A stretch of 64,000 nt of DNA from Limnohabitans sp. Rim8 (GTDB lineage Bacteria > Pseudomonadota > Gammaproteobacteria > Burkholderiales > Burkholderiaceae_C). Where the stretch lies: contig CAMDFK010000007.1 in NCBI GenBank assembly GCA_945897465.1, positions 62,001 to 126,000 on the forward strand, read 5' to 3'. Under the pieces are notes generated by a model. That model saw nothing but the letters and a program-made list of their open reading frames with translations. It did no database searches and was not told the origin of the DNA. This document shows, piece by piece, positions 1-7,950 of the stretch. The first letter of the stretch is position 1. The number at the start of each line of letters is the position of its first letter. Made by a program: the position numbers and the translations under genes.

Positions 1-81
1 CTGGAGGGCTTGTGCCCGGGCAGCCACTTCGGTGCGCAGTTGCTTGGACAGGGCGTTGCCGTCAATGAGTTGGGCGGTCAT
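1..81 (-). CDS. folD: FolD, N-terminal fragment (methylenetetrahydrofolate dehydrogenase/cyclohydrolase)
   Basis: Only the first 27 codons are inside the window; the gene continues off the left edge. The translation begins MTAQLIDGNALSKQLR, which matches the usual FolD amino terminus (a short strand followed by the DGxxLxxxLR helix). FolD interconverts 5,10-methylene-, methenyl- and 10-formyl-tetrahydrofolate in the cytoplasm for purine, thymidylate and formyl-Met synthesis. The ATG is on the complement of 79-81. It lies 76 bases downstream of the response-regulator gene on the same strand, with a strong hairpin terminator between them, so it is probably transcribed separately. The identification rests on a short stretch only. 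Confidence 0.72.
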   Translation of the reverse strand, partial: MTAQLIDGNALSKQLRTEVAARAQALQ

Positions 82-114
82 GGGTGAAAACTCAAAAAAT
101 CGGTTGGAAAATGC

Positions 115-141
115 AAAACGCCCGGCTGGAGCGGGCGTTTT
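115..141 (-). terminator. Rho-independent terminator between the response-regulator gene and folD
   Basis: A perfect 10-bp stem (AAAACGCCCG at 115-124 pairing with 132-141) has a 7-base loop, an A-tract on one side and a T-tract on the other, so it could stop transcription in both directions. It lies just after the stop codon of the FixJ-type regulator and ahead of folD, both on the minus strand. Confidence 0.8.
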
Positions 142-156
142 GGGGAGGCAGGAGGA

Positions 157-783
157 TCACGCCTTGGGCGCGTTTTGCCCGAGTGCGATCTTGAGCAGAT
201 CGGCTACGGTGTTGGCGTTGAGCTTTTCCATGATGTTGGCGCGGTGCGCCTCCACCGTTTTGATGCTGATGCCCAGGTCGTCGGCGATCTGTTTGTTCAG
301 GCGTCCCGCCACGATGCGTTCCAGCACCTGGGCTTCGCGCCCGGTGAGCTTGGACAGCAAAGCGTCTCGACTAGCCGCTTGTTGGTAATCGGAGAACGAG
401 TCACGGGCTTCATCCAGCATGCGCTCGACCAAACTCAAAAGTTCTTCTTCCTTGAAGGGCTTTTGGATGAAATCCATGGCGCCTTTTTTCATGGTGTTCA
501 CAGCCATGGGCACGTCGCCATGACCGGTGATGAACACGATAGGCAGGGGAGATTTGCGCTCAATCAGGCGGTCTTGCAACTCCAAGCCGGTCATGCCGCC
601 CATGCGGATGTCGGCAATGAGGCAGGCCACTTCCCGCGGGTCGTAGCGGCTGATGAAAGATTCGGCGCTGTCAAAACAGCGCACTCGGTAGTCTTTGCCC
701 TCGAGCAACCACTGCAAGGAATCGCGCACGGCTTCGTCGTCATCGACCACATAAACCGTGCCTTTTTTTGGTATCAAACTCAT
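157..783 (-). CDS. FixJ/NarL-type response regulator, LuxR-family DNA-binding domain
   Basis: 208 aa. Residues 8-125 form a receiver domain with the acidic pocket VVDDDE (14-17), the predicted phospho-acceptor Asp58 in ADIRM, Thr86 in FITGHGD and Lys108 in the QKPF motif. Residues about 140-205 form a LuxR-type helix-turn-helix (LTGREAQVLERIVAG, then NKQIADDLGISIKTVEAHR). This is the FixJ subclass, which usually activates transcription when phosphorylated by a PAS-containing kinase. The kinase gene lies immediately upstream on the same strand, 28 bases away, so the two form one operon. The pair diverges from aceE, which makes PDH control plausible, but nothing in the sequence proves the target. 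Confidence 0.9.
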   Translation of the reverse strand: MSLIPKKGTVYVVDDDEAVRDSLQWLLEGKDYRVRCFDSAESFISRYDPREVACLIADIRMGGMTGLELQDRLIERKSPLPIVFITGHGDVPMAVNTMKKGAMDFIQKPFKEEELLSLVERMLDEARDSFSDYQQAASRDALLSKLTGREAQVLERIVAGRLNKQIADDLGISIKTVEAHRANIMEKLNANTVADLLKIALGQNAPKA

Positions 784-811
784 TCATTTACCCCAGTGGG
801 TTGTGGTGTGG

Positions 812-3331
812 TCAATGGCTTTCGACCGGTATCCAAAAGGAGAATCGACAACCTGTGACCTCCGACGAATTGTAGAGGTTCTCGGAAGTGATCCTGCCAT
901 GGTGGGATTCGATGATGCTGCGGCACAAGTTCAGGCCAATGCCCATGCCCTCCACCTTCGTTGAGAAAAAGGCTTCGAAGACCCGTTCGGTGTCCTGCTC
1001 GGCTAAACCTTGCCCAGTATCGGACACCGAAAACTCGACCACGGCTTGTTGGTCAATTTGCTTGGGCACGATGCGCAACTCGACCTGCCGCTGCCCAGCC
1101 GGGCGCTGGGCGTTGTCGATCGATTCGGCGGCGTTTTTCATCAGGTTGATCAGCACCTGCTCGATCAGGATCGGGTCCACCATCAACTGGGGAAGTCGAG
1201 CGGCCACATGGTGGGTCAGTCGTACGTTGCGTCTGCGCATTTCGATCTCGGCCAATTCCAATGACTCACTGACCATGGCCGAGACGTCTGACAACGTGCG
1301 GTTGGGCTCGCTGCGTTTGACGAAGCTGCGGATGCGCAAAATGATTTGCCCCGCCCGCTGGGCTTGGCGGGCGGTTTTGTCCAGCGCAGACAGCAGGTCC
1401 TCTTCATTGACCTGTTTGGACTGGATGCGAGAAATCATGCCGCTGCAGTAATTGCTGATGGCGGTCAAAGGTTGGTTGAGTTCATGAGCCACGCTCGAGG
1501 CCATTTCTCCCATGGTGATCAAGCGGCTGGCGGTCTGTGCGCGTTCAGCTTGCTGAGCCGCTAATTCTTCTGCTTGGCGGCGCGGAGTGATGTCGCTGGC
1601 AATCACCATTTGCGCCAGACGCCCGTCAGCCCAATTGATATAGCGTGAGCGCACTTCCAACCATTTGTTCAGTTCAGGGACAAAAATTTCTGCGTTTTTC
1701 GAGATGGACACCGTCAAGCTCTCGGTCGGCAAGCCAGCCATGTCGTCAACATCATCAGAGATTTTTTCACCGCTGTAGGCGCCGGCTTGCTGTACCAGTC
1801 GCAAATGACCCTCGGTATTTTGGCCAAACCACAAGCGGTAGAGTTTGTTGGCAAACAGCAGTTCATGGCTGCCCAGAGGGGCCACCGAAACCGAGGCGTC
1901 CAGGGCTTCCAGCACGATGGTGAAGCGTTCGTGGGCGTTGGCCAATTGCTGTCGGATTCTGTTGGGCTCAGTGATGTCGGTCATCGAGGTCATCCAACCC
2001 GTTTGTTTGCCTGAGGCATCGATCAAGGGGGAGACATACATGCGGGCATCAAACAGTTGCCCGCTTTTGCGTTTGACCCGCACCTGGAAACCACCCGCTG
2101 AGTGTTGGCCGCTGATTTCTTCTTCCAGGCGTTTCATGAGCAGCTCGCGGTCCTGGTCGGGCCAATAGGGGAAAGGGGCCACCGCACCCACAAGGTCTGT
2201 TTCGCTCCATCCTGTCATTTGGCAAAACGCCGGATTGACGTAGGTGATGCGGCCGCGCAAGTCCAGGGCCCGCATGCCGGTGAGCATGGAATTTTCCATG
2301 GCGCGGCGGAAATTGGTTTCGGCCACCAAAGCTTTTTGAGCCTGAAGCCGTCTGCGCGTGTGACGCCAATTGCCGATCAGCATCCAGGCGGTCATGGCAC
2401 TGAGCACGCTGACCAGCCAGAACAGACCACTGCCCACCAGGCCCTGTGAAGTGCGCCAAGCTTGTGCACGCAACACCAGGTCGTTGCCCACGGGTGAGAC
2501 GGGTACTTCGTAATCGTTGTTGCGCCGGTCACTGCCCGGCAAAAGCCACCAAAGTGCGATCCGCTCGGGGATCACTTGGCCAGCCAGCAAACGGCTATTG
2601 CCGTTTTGTAAGGCCACGGCGTACTTGGCCAGAACCTCGGTCGGGATGCCGTAACGAAGCAAACCCTCCATGCTGTATTCGGCCAGGATCACGCCGCTGA
2701 AACGCCCTTGGTCGTTGGTCAGGGGGGTGTGCAGCTGCAGCACAGACATTTGGGTGTCTCGGTCGGCCTCGGCATCGAGCTGACCGTAAATGGGTTGCAT
2801 CAGGTCACGTGCCAAGCTGAAGTGGCTCTCTGTTTCCCCGATTTTCAGGACGGTGCCTGCCCGCAGTTGCTGGCTGGGCGAGATGCTGGAAATGCTCTGG
2901 TTGGCGAGGATACGGCGGCGATCATCGATCCAAGTCAGGGACAAAAATTCCGGGTATTGCTGAACCAATGCCTCAGCGCGAGACAAAAACTGGTCTGTTC
3001 GGATTTCTTTGTTGGACACGTCCCTTGCCAAACGCATGACTTGCTCTTGGCGCTCGAGCAAACGCAGCCGAAGGCGTTGCTGTGCGTATTCCACATCGCG
3101 CTTGATCGCCTCTTGCTCGCGCTCGATCTCTTCGACCCGCAGATACCAGAAAGCGCTGGCAATGGCTGCCAAAAACAGCACCACCGCAGCCACCGGAGTC
3201 AGGTTGGCGAAACGGTCCTGTCGGTTAGGAGACTGCCTGCGCCACCATGTCCGCCACCAGGCCCACGGACCAACTTTGGTCACCACGGATGCTGCTTTGT
3301 TCAATTCCATGCCAAGGAGTTTAGGGGACAA
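812..3331 (-). CDS. Membrane-bound PAS-domain sensor histidine kinase
   Basis: 839 aa from a TTG at 3331; the internal ATG at 3310 (MELNKAASVV) is an equally possible start and neither has a clear ribosome-binding site. Two membrane helices (about 43-65 and 303-323) flank a roughly 240-residue extracytoplasmic sensing region. A first PAS domain (about 343-455, with YVNPAFCQMTGW), a second PAS-like region (about 470-580), a HisKA dimerisation domain with the phospho-His box VAHELNQPLTAISNY (about 615) and a HATPase domain (N box NLMKNAAESI, G boxes DTGQGL and GMGIGLNL) follow. HELNQPLxAI is typical of the FixL/DctB class. Its partner is the FixJ-type regulator downstream. The extracytoplasmic region suggests sensing of an external or periplasmic ligand; the ligand cannot be read from sequence. 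Confidence 0.9.
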   Translation of the reverse strand: MSPKLLGMELNKAASVVTKVGPWAWWRTWWRRQSPNRQDRFANLTPVAAVVLFLAAIASAFWYLRVEEIEREQEAIKRDVEYAQQRLRLRLLERQEQVMRLARDVSNKEIRTDQFLSRAEALVQQYPEFLSLTWIDDRRRILANQSISSISPSQQLRAGTVLKIGETESHFSLARDLMQPIYGQLDAEADRDTQMSVLQLHTPLTNDQGRFSGVILAEYSMEGLLRYGIPTEVLAKYAVALQNGNSRLLAGQVIPERIALWWLLPGSDRRNNDYEVPVSPVGNDLVLRAQAWRTSQGLVGSGLFWLVSVLSAMTAWMLIGNWRHTRRRLQAQKALVAETNFRRAMENSMLTGMRALDLRGRITYVNPAFCQMTGWSETDLVGAVAPFPYWPDQDRELLMKRLEEEISGQHSAGGFQVRVKRKSGQLFDARMYVSPLIDASGKQTGWMTSMTDITEPNRIRQQLANAHERFTIVLEALDASVSVAPLGSHELLFANKLYRLWFGQNTEGHLRLVQQAGAYSGEKISDDVDDMAGLPTESLTVSISKNAEIFVPELNKWLEVRSRYINWADGRLAQMVIASDITPRRQAEELAAQQAERAQTASRLITMGEMASSVAHELNQPLTAISNYCSGMISRIQSKQVNEEDLLSALDKTARQAQRAGQIILRIRSFVKRSEPNRTLSDVSAMVSESLELAEIEMRRRNVRLTHHVAARLPQLMVDPILIEQVLINLMKNAAESIDNAQRPAGQRQVELRIVPKQIDQQAVVEFSVSDTGQGLAEQDTERVFEAFFSTKVEGMGIGLNLCRSIIESHHGRITSENLYNSSEVTGCRFSFWIPVESH

Positions 3332-3400
3332 GCCTAAATGTCTTGATGACCAAGAAATTCAAGACTGAATTTTTCATAATACAAAATCATTGCGCACTAT

Positions 3401-3429
3401 TTGAAATTTGGGTCAATTCATGGGAAAAT
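3401..3429 (+). promoter_or_regulatory. Possible sigma70 promoter for the aceE operon
   Basis: TTGAAA (3401-3406) and GAAAAT (3424-3429) are separated by 17 bases in the 140-base gap between the divergent kinase gene and aceE. The -10 is weak, so this is only a candidate. A good ribosome-binding site, AGGAGA at 3461-3466, precedes the aceE ATG. Confidence 0.3.
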
Positions 3430-3471
3430 TCAGGCATCATTGGCTCACAACATCCAACTTAGGAGACAAGC

Positions 3472-6192
3472 ATGACCGCGGCGACAACACAACAACCGGG
3501 CCGTGACCTGGACAGTCAGGAAACCCGTGAATGGATGGACGCGCTGTCCGCCGTGATCGAAAAAGCGGGGCCAGAGCGTGCCCACTTTTTGTTGGAAGAG
3601 CTGCTCGAGGAAGCCCGCCAGCACAGCATTGATTTGCCGTTTTCGGCCACCACCGGCTATGTGAACAGCATCGAGCCCAACGAAGAGGCCCGTTGCCCCG
3701 GTAACATCGAGATTGAAGAACGCCTGCGCGCCTACATGCGCTGGAACGCCATGGCCATGGTCGTCAAAGCCAATCGCCACAACCCCGCTGATGGGGGTGA
3801 TTTGGGTGGCCACATTGGCTCGTTTGCCTCGCTGGCCCACATGTTTGGTGCCGGTTTTAACCATTTCTGGCACGCCGAGAACGAAAACCACGGCGGTGAC
3901 TGCCTCTATATCCAGGGTCACGTCTCGCCCGGCGTCTATGCCCGCGCCTATTTGGAAGGCCGCCTGACCGAAGAGCAGTTGCTCAACTTCCGCCAAGAAG
4001 TGGACGGCAATGGCCTGTCGAGCTACCCACACCCCAAACTCATGCCCGAGTTCTGGCAGTTCCCCACGGTATCGATGGGTTTGGGCCCGCTGATGGCGAT
4101 CTACCAAGCCCGCTTTTTGAAATACCTGCACGCCCGTGGCATTGCCAACACCGAAAACCGCAAGGTCTGGGTATTCTGCGGTGACGGTGAGATGGACGAA
4201 GTCGAATCCTTGGGTGCGATCGGTCTGGCCGCCCGCGAGAACTTGGACAACCTGATTTTTGTTGTCAACTGCAACTTGCAGCGCCTCGATGGCCCGGTGC
4301 GCGGCAACGGCAAGATCGTGCAAGAACTCGAAGGCGAGTTCCGTGGCTCAGGCTGGAACGTGATCAAGCTGCTGTGGGGCAGCGAGTGGGACAGTCTGCT
4401 GGCCCGCGACAAGGACGGCGCCCTGCGCAAACTGATGATGGACACGCTGGACGGCGACTACCAGGCGTTCAAAGCCAACGACGGCGCATATGTGCGCAAG
4501 CATTTCTTTGGCCGCGACCCCCGCACACTGGAGATGGTGTCGCACCTGTCGGACAACGACATTTGGAACCTCAAGCGGGGCGGCCATGACCCACAAAAAG
4601 TGTATGCCGCATACCACAAGGCGGTGAACCACAAAGGCCAGCCCACGGTGCTGCTCATCAAGACCGTCAAAGGTTTTGGCATGGGCAAAGCCGGTGAGGG
4701 CAAAAACACCGTCCACCAGACCAAAAAGTTGACGGACGACGACATCAAGTACATGCGCGACCGCTTCAACATCCCGATCCCGGACAGCGAGTTGGCCAAG
4801 ATCCCGTTTTACAAACCGGCCGATGACACGCCCGAGATGCGTTACCTGCACGAGCGTCGCCAAGCACTGGGCGGCTATCTGCCCAAGCGCCGCGCCAAGG
4901 CCGAAGAGAGCTTCACCGTGCCCTCGCTGGAGACCTTCAAGGCCGTGATGGAGCCCACCGCCGAAGGCCGTGAAATCTCCACCACCCAAGCCTACGTGCG
5001 CTTTTTGACGCAACTGCTGCGTGACCAAGCCTTGGGCCCACGCGTGGTGCCCATTTTGGTGGACGAAGCCCGCACTTTCGGTATGGAAGGCCTGTTCCGC
5101 CAAATCGGCATCTACAACCCCGCTGGCCAGCAGTACACCCCGGTCGACAAAGACCAGGTCATGTATTACAAGGAAGACGTCGCCGGTCAGATCCTCCAAG
5201 AAGGCATCAACGAAGCCGGTGGCATGTCGAGCTGGATCGCTGCGGCCACCAGCTACAGCACCAGCAACCGCATCATGGTGCCGTTCTACGTGTACTACTC
5301 CATGTTTGGCTTCCAGCGCATTGGCGACTTGGCTTGGGCTGCGGGCGACATGCAAGCACGCGGCTTTTTGCTCGGCGGTACATCGGGCCGCACCACTTTG
5401 AACGGCGAAGGCTTGCAGCACGAAGACGGTCACAGCCACATCATGGCCAACACCATCCCCAACTGCGTGTCTTATGACCCCACCTTCGCCCACGAAGTCG
5501 GTGTCATCCTGCACCACGGTTTGAAGCGCATGGTCGAAAAGCAAGACAACGTGTTTTATTACATCACCCTGCTCAACGAAAACTACGCCATGCCTGGCCT
5601 GACGCCCGGCACCGAAGAGCAGATCATCAAGGGCATGTATTTGTGCAAGCCAGGCGCCGTGCTACCGAAGGGCACCTCCGATGCCGGTGACAAACGCGTT
5701 CAACTGCTGGGATCGGGCACCATCTTGCGCGAATCCATTGCGGCGCAAACCCTGCTGGCGACCGACTGGGGCATTCAGGCCGACGTGTGGAGCTGCCCCA
5801 GCTTCAACGAACTGACCCGCGACGGCCAAGACGCCGAGCGCCACAACATGCTGCACCCCATGGAAACACCTCGCGTGTCATTCGTGGACCAACAACTGGC
5901 CAAGCACAGTGGCCCCGTGGTGGCATCGACCGACTACATGAAGGCTTATGCCGAGCAGATCCGTCCTTTCATTCCGAAGGGCCGTATTTACAAAGTGTTG
6001 GGCACCGACGGTTTTGGCCGTTCCGACTTCCGAAGCAAGCTGCGCGAACACTTCGAGGTCAACCGCCACTACATCGTGGTCGCCGCCCTCAAGGCGCTGA
6101 GCGAGGAGGGCAAAGTGCCTGTCGCCCAAGTGGCCGAAGCCATCCGAAAGTACGGGATCAAAACCGACAAGATCAACCCCTTGTACGCATAA
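3472..6192 (+). CDS. aceE: Pyruvate dehydrogenase E1 component (homodimeric type)
   Basis: 906 aa, the usual length of the single-chain E1 of Gram-negative bacteria. It decarboxylates pyruvate with thiamine diphosphate and acetylates the lipoyl groups of E2 (AceF) in the cytoplasmic PDH complex. The ThDP/Mg motif is clear: GDGEMDE at about 236-242 followed about 25-30 residues later by the conserved NCNLQRLDGPVRGN. The N-terminal region (ETREWMDAL, FSATTGYVNSI) and C-terminal region (VLGTDGFGRSD) are also typical of AceE. The start is supported by AGGAGA 6 bases upstream. aceF follows after 15 bases, so the genes are co-transcribed. No pdhR-type GntR regulator is adjacent; instead a two-component system diverges from the operon. 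Confidence 0.98.
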   Translation: MTAATTQQPGRDLDSQETREWMDALSAVIEKAGPERAHFLLEELLEEARQHSIDLPFSATTGYVNSIEPNEEARCPGNIEIEERLRAYMRWNAMAMVVKANRHNPADGGDLGGHIGSFASLAHMFGAGFNHFWHAENENHGGDCLYIQGHVSPGVYARAYLEGRLTEEQLLNFRQEVDGNGLSSYPHPKLMPEFWQFPTVSMGLGPLMAIYQARFLKYLHARGIANTENRKVWVFCGDGEMDEVESLGAIGLAARENLDNLIFVVNCNLQRLDGPVRGNGKIVQELEGEFRGSGWNVIKLLWGSEWDSLLARDKDGALRKLMMDTLDGDYQAFKANDGAYVRKHFFGRDPRTLEMVSHLSDNDIWNLKRGGHDPQKVYAAYHKAVNHKGQPTVLLIKTVKGFGMGKAGEGKNTVHQTKKLTDDDIKYMRDRFNIPIPDSELAKIPFYKPADDTPEMRYLHERRQALGGYLPKRRAKAEESFTVPSLETFKAVMEPTAEGREISTTQAYVRFLTQLLRDQALGPRVVPILVDEARTFGMEGLFRQIGIYNPAGQQYTPVDKDQVMYYKEDVAGQILQEGINEAGGMSSWIAAATSYSTSNRIMVPFYVYYSMFGFQRIGDLAWAAGDMQARGFLLGGTSGRTTLNGEGLQHEDGHSHIMANTIPNCVSYDPTFAHEVGVILHHGLKRMVEKQDNVFYYITLLNENYAMPGLTPGTEEQIIKGMYLCKPGAVLPKGTSDAGDKRVQLLGSGTILRESIAAQTLLATDWGIQADVWSCPSFNELTRDGQDAERHNMLHPMETPRVSFVDQQLAKHSGPVVASTDYMKAYAEQIRPFIPKGRIYKVLGTDGFGRSDFRSKLREHFEVNRHYIVVAALKALSEEGKVPVAQVAEAIRKYGIKTDKINPLYA

Positions 6193-6207
6193 AAGCTGGA
6201 GACGAAC

Positions 6208-7893
6208 ATGGCATTGGTAGAAGTTCAAGTCCCGGACATCGGGGATTTCGATGAAGTGAACGTCATTGAGTTGATGGTCAAAGTGGGCGACACCGTGAAA
6301 GCCGAGCAATCGCTGATCACCGTGGAGTCCGACAAAGCCTCGATGGAAATCCCGTCGAGCACGGCGGGCGTCGTCAAGGAGATGCGCGTGGCGCTGGGTG
6401 ACAAGGTCAAGCAAGGCTCGGTCGTTCTGGTGGTGGAAGCCGCGGGTGCTGCCGCTGCCGCACCCGCAGCATTGAGCACAGTCCCAAGCACTGCAAGCCC
6501 ATCCCCCGTCATTGCGAGCGAAGCGCGGCAATCCAATGCAGCGGCCGCTGCACCTGCTGTTGCGCCAGTTGCAGCGGCTTCTGGCCCCGTGCAGGTGTTT
6601 GTGCCCGACATTGGAGACTTCAAAGACGTGGTCGTCATCGAAGTCATGGTCAAGCCCGGCTACACCATCAAGGTCGAGCAATCACTCATCACCGTCGAGT
6701 CCGACAAAGCCTCGATGGAGATCCCGTCCTCTCATGCGGGCGTTCTCCAAGAGCTCAAAGTTAAGGTGGGCGACAAGGTCAACATTGGCGACCTGCTGGC
6801 TGTGCTGGTTGGAACGGCCTCTGCAGCAGCCCCAGTTGCGGCCGCCGTGGCAGCGCCTGTGGCTGTGGCTTCGGCTCCGGCTGCTGCGCCAACACCTGTG
6901 GCGGCGGCCGTTGCTGCGGTCGCTGCGCCTGCCCACGCCCCCGGCGGCACCACCGTGGGCTTGCCCCACGCGTCACCGTCAGTGCGCAAGTTCGCCCGCG
7001 AGCTGGGCGTGCCGCTTGAGGAAGTCAAAGGCTCCGGCCTCAAGGGCCGCATCACGGCGGATGATATTCAAGCCTTCACCAAGGCCGTCATGTCGGGTGC
7101 TGCGCAAACCAAGGCACAAGCGGCCAAAGCCCCTGCAGCTTCGGGTGGCGATGGTGCTGGCTTGGGCTTGATTCCATGGCCCAAGGTCGACTTTGCCAAG
7201 TTTGGACCCATCGAGCGAAAAGAGATGGGCCGCATCAAGAAGATCAGCGGTGCCAACTTGCTGCGCAACGCCATCATGATCCCGGCCGTCACCAACCACG
7301 ACGATGCCGACATCACCGACCTCGAAGCCTTCCGCGTCTCCACCAACAAAGAGAACGAGAAGAGCGGCGTGAAGGTCACGATGCTGGCGTTCTTGATCAA
7401 GGCTTGTGTGGCCGCGCTCAAAAAATACCCCGAGTTCAACAGCTCGCTGGACGGCGATGCGCTGGTCTACAAAAACTACTGGCACATCGGCTTTGCCGCT
7501 GACACGCCCAATGGTTTGATGGTGCCCGTCATCCGCGATTGCGACAAAAAAGGCGTGCTGCAAATCAGCCAAGAAATGGGTGAATTGGCCAAGAAGGCGA
7601 GAGAAGGCAAACTCAGCCCCGCAGAAATGAGCGGCGCCACTTTCACCATCTCCAGCCTTGGCGGCATTGGTGGCAAGTACTTCACGCCCATCATCAACGC
7701 GCCCGAAGTGGCCATCCTCGGTGTGTGCAAGAGCACCATGGAACCCGTCTGGGACGGCAAGCAGTTTGTGCCGCGCCTGATGCTACCCCTGTCTTTGACA
7801 TGGGACCACCGCGTCATCGACGGCGCCGCAGCGGCACGCTTCAACGCGTTTCTGGGTCAAATCCTCAGCGACTTCCGTCGGGTATTACTCTAA
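6208..7893 (+). CDS. aceF: Pyruvate dehydrogenase E2, dihydrolipoyllysine acetyltransferase
   Basis: 561 aa. Domains in order: lipoyl domain 1 (1-80, lipoyl Lys43 in [10 protein letters not shown]), an Ala/Pro linker (81-127), lipoyl domain 2 (128-205, Lys167), a second Ala/Pro linker, the E1/E3-binding domain (about 252-288, ASPSVRKFARELGV), another linker, and the catalytic acetyltransferase domain (about 330-561) ending with the active-site HRVIDG (His534, Asp538). It transfers acetyl from lipoyl to CoA and forms the core of the PDH complex. Odd feature: the first linker contains the peptide [10 protein letters not shown] (100-109), encoded by a 30-base copy of a REP-like repeat that recurs in lpdA. 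The third gene of the operon starts 57 bases after the stop. Confidence 0.97.
   Translation: MALVEVQVPDIGDFDEVNVIELMVKVGDTVKAEQSLITVESDKASMEIPSSTAGVVKEMRVALGDKVKQGSVVLVVEAAGAAAAAPAALSTVPSTASPSPVIASEARQSNAAAAAPAVAPVAAASGPVQVFVPDIGDFKDVVVIEVMVKPGYTIKVEQSLITVESDKASMEIPSSHAGVLQELKVKVGDKVNIGDLLAVLVGTASAAAPVAAAVAAPVAVASAPAAAPTPVAAAVAAVAAPAHAPGGTTVGLPHASPSVRKFARELGVPLEEVKGSGLKGRITADDIQAFTKAVMSGAAQTKAQAAKAPAASGGDGAGLGLIPWPKVDFAKFGPIERKEMGRIKKISGANLLRNAIMIPAVTNHDDADITDLEAFRVSTNKENEKSGVKVTMLAFLIKACVAALKKYPEFNSSLDGDALVYKNYWHIGFAADTPNGLMVPVIRDCDKKGVLQISQEMGELAKKAREGKLSPAEMSGATFTISSLGGIGGKYFTPIINAPEVAILGVCKSTMEPVWDGKQFVPRLMLPLSLTWDHRVIDGAAAARFNAFLGQILSDFRRVLL
6505..6534 (+). repeat. REP-like repeat half-unit inserted in frame in the AceF linker
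   Basis: A 30-base segment starting CCCGTCATTGCGAGCGAAGC is identical to 8236-8265 in lpdA and differs by one base from 8197-8226. It reads as [10 protein letters not shown] between two Ala/Pro-rich linker segments, just after the first lipoyl domain. The motif resembles the dispersed palindromic repeat (CGTCATTGCGAG...CTCGCGATGACG) known from many bacterial genomes; here only the left arm is present. Confidence 0.85.
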
Positions 7894-7950
7894 TCCTTGG
7901 GGGCGGACCAAAGCGCAGCTTTGCTCGGCCCGCAACCTCTTGAGAAGAAC

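Noticed and set aside
4348-5544. A long minus-strand open frame opposite aceE
   Set aside because: Shadow of the aceE coding sequence: His/Val/Ala/Gly-rich translation with no domain.
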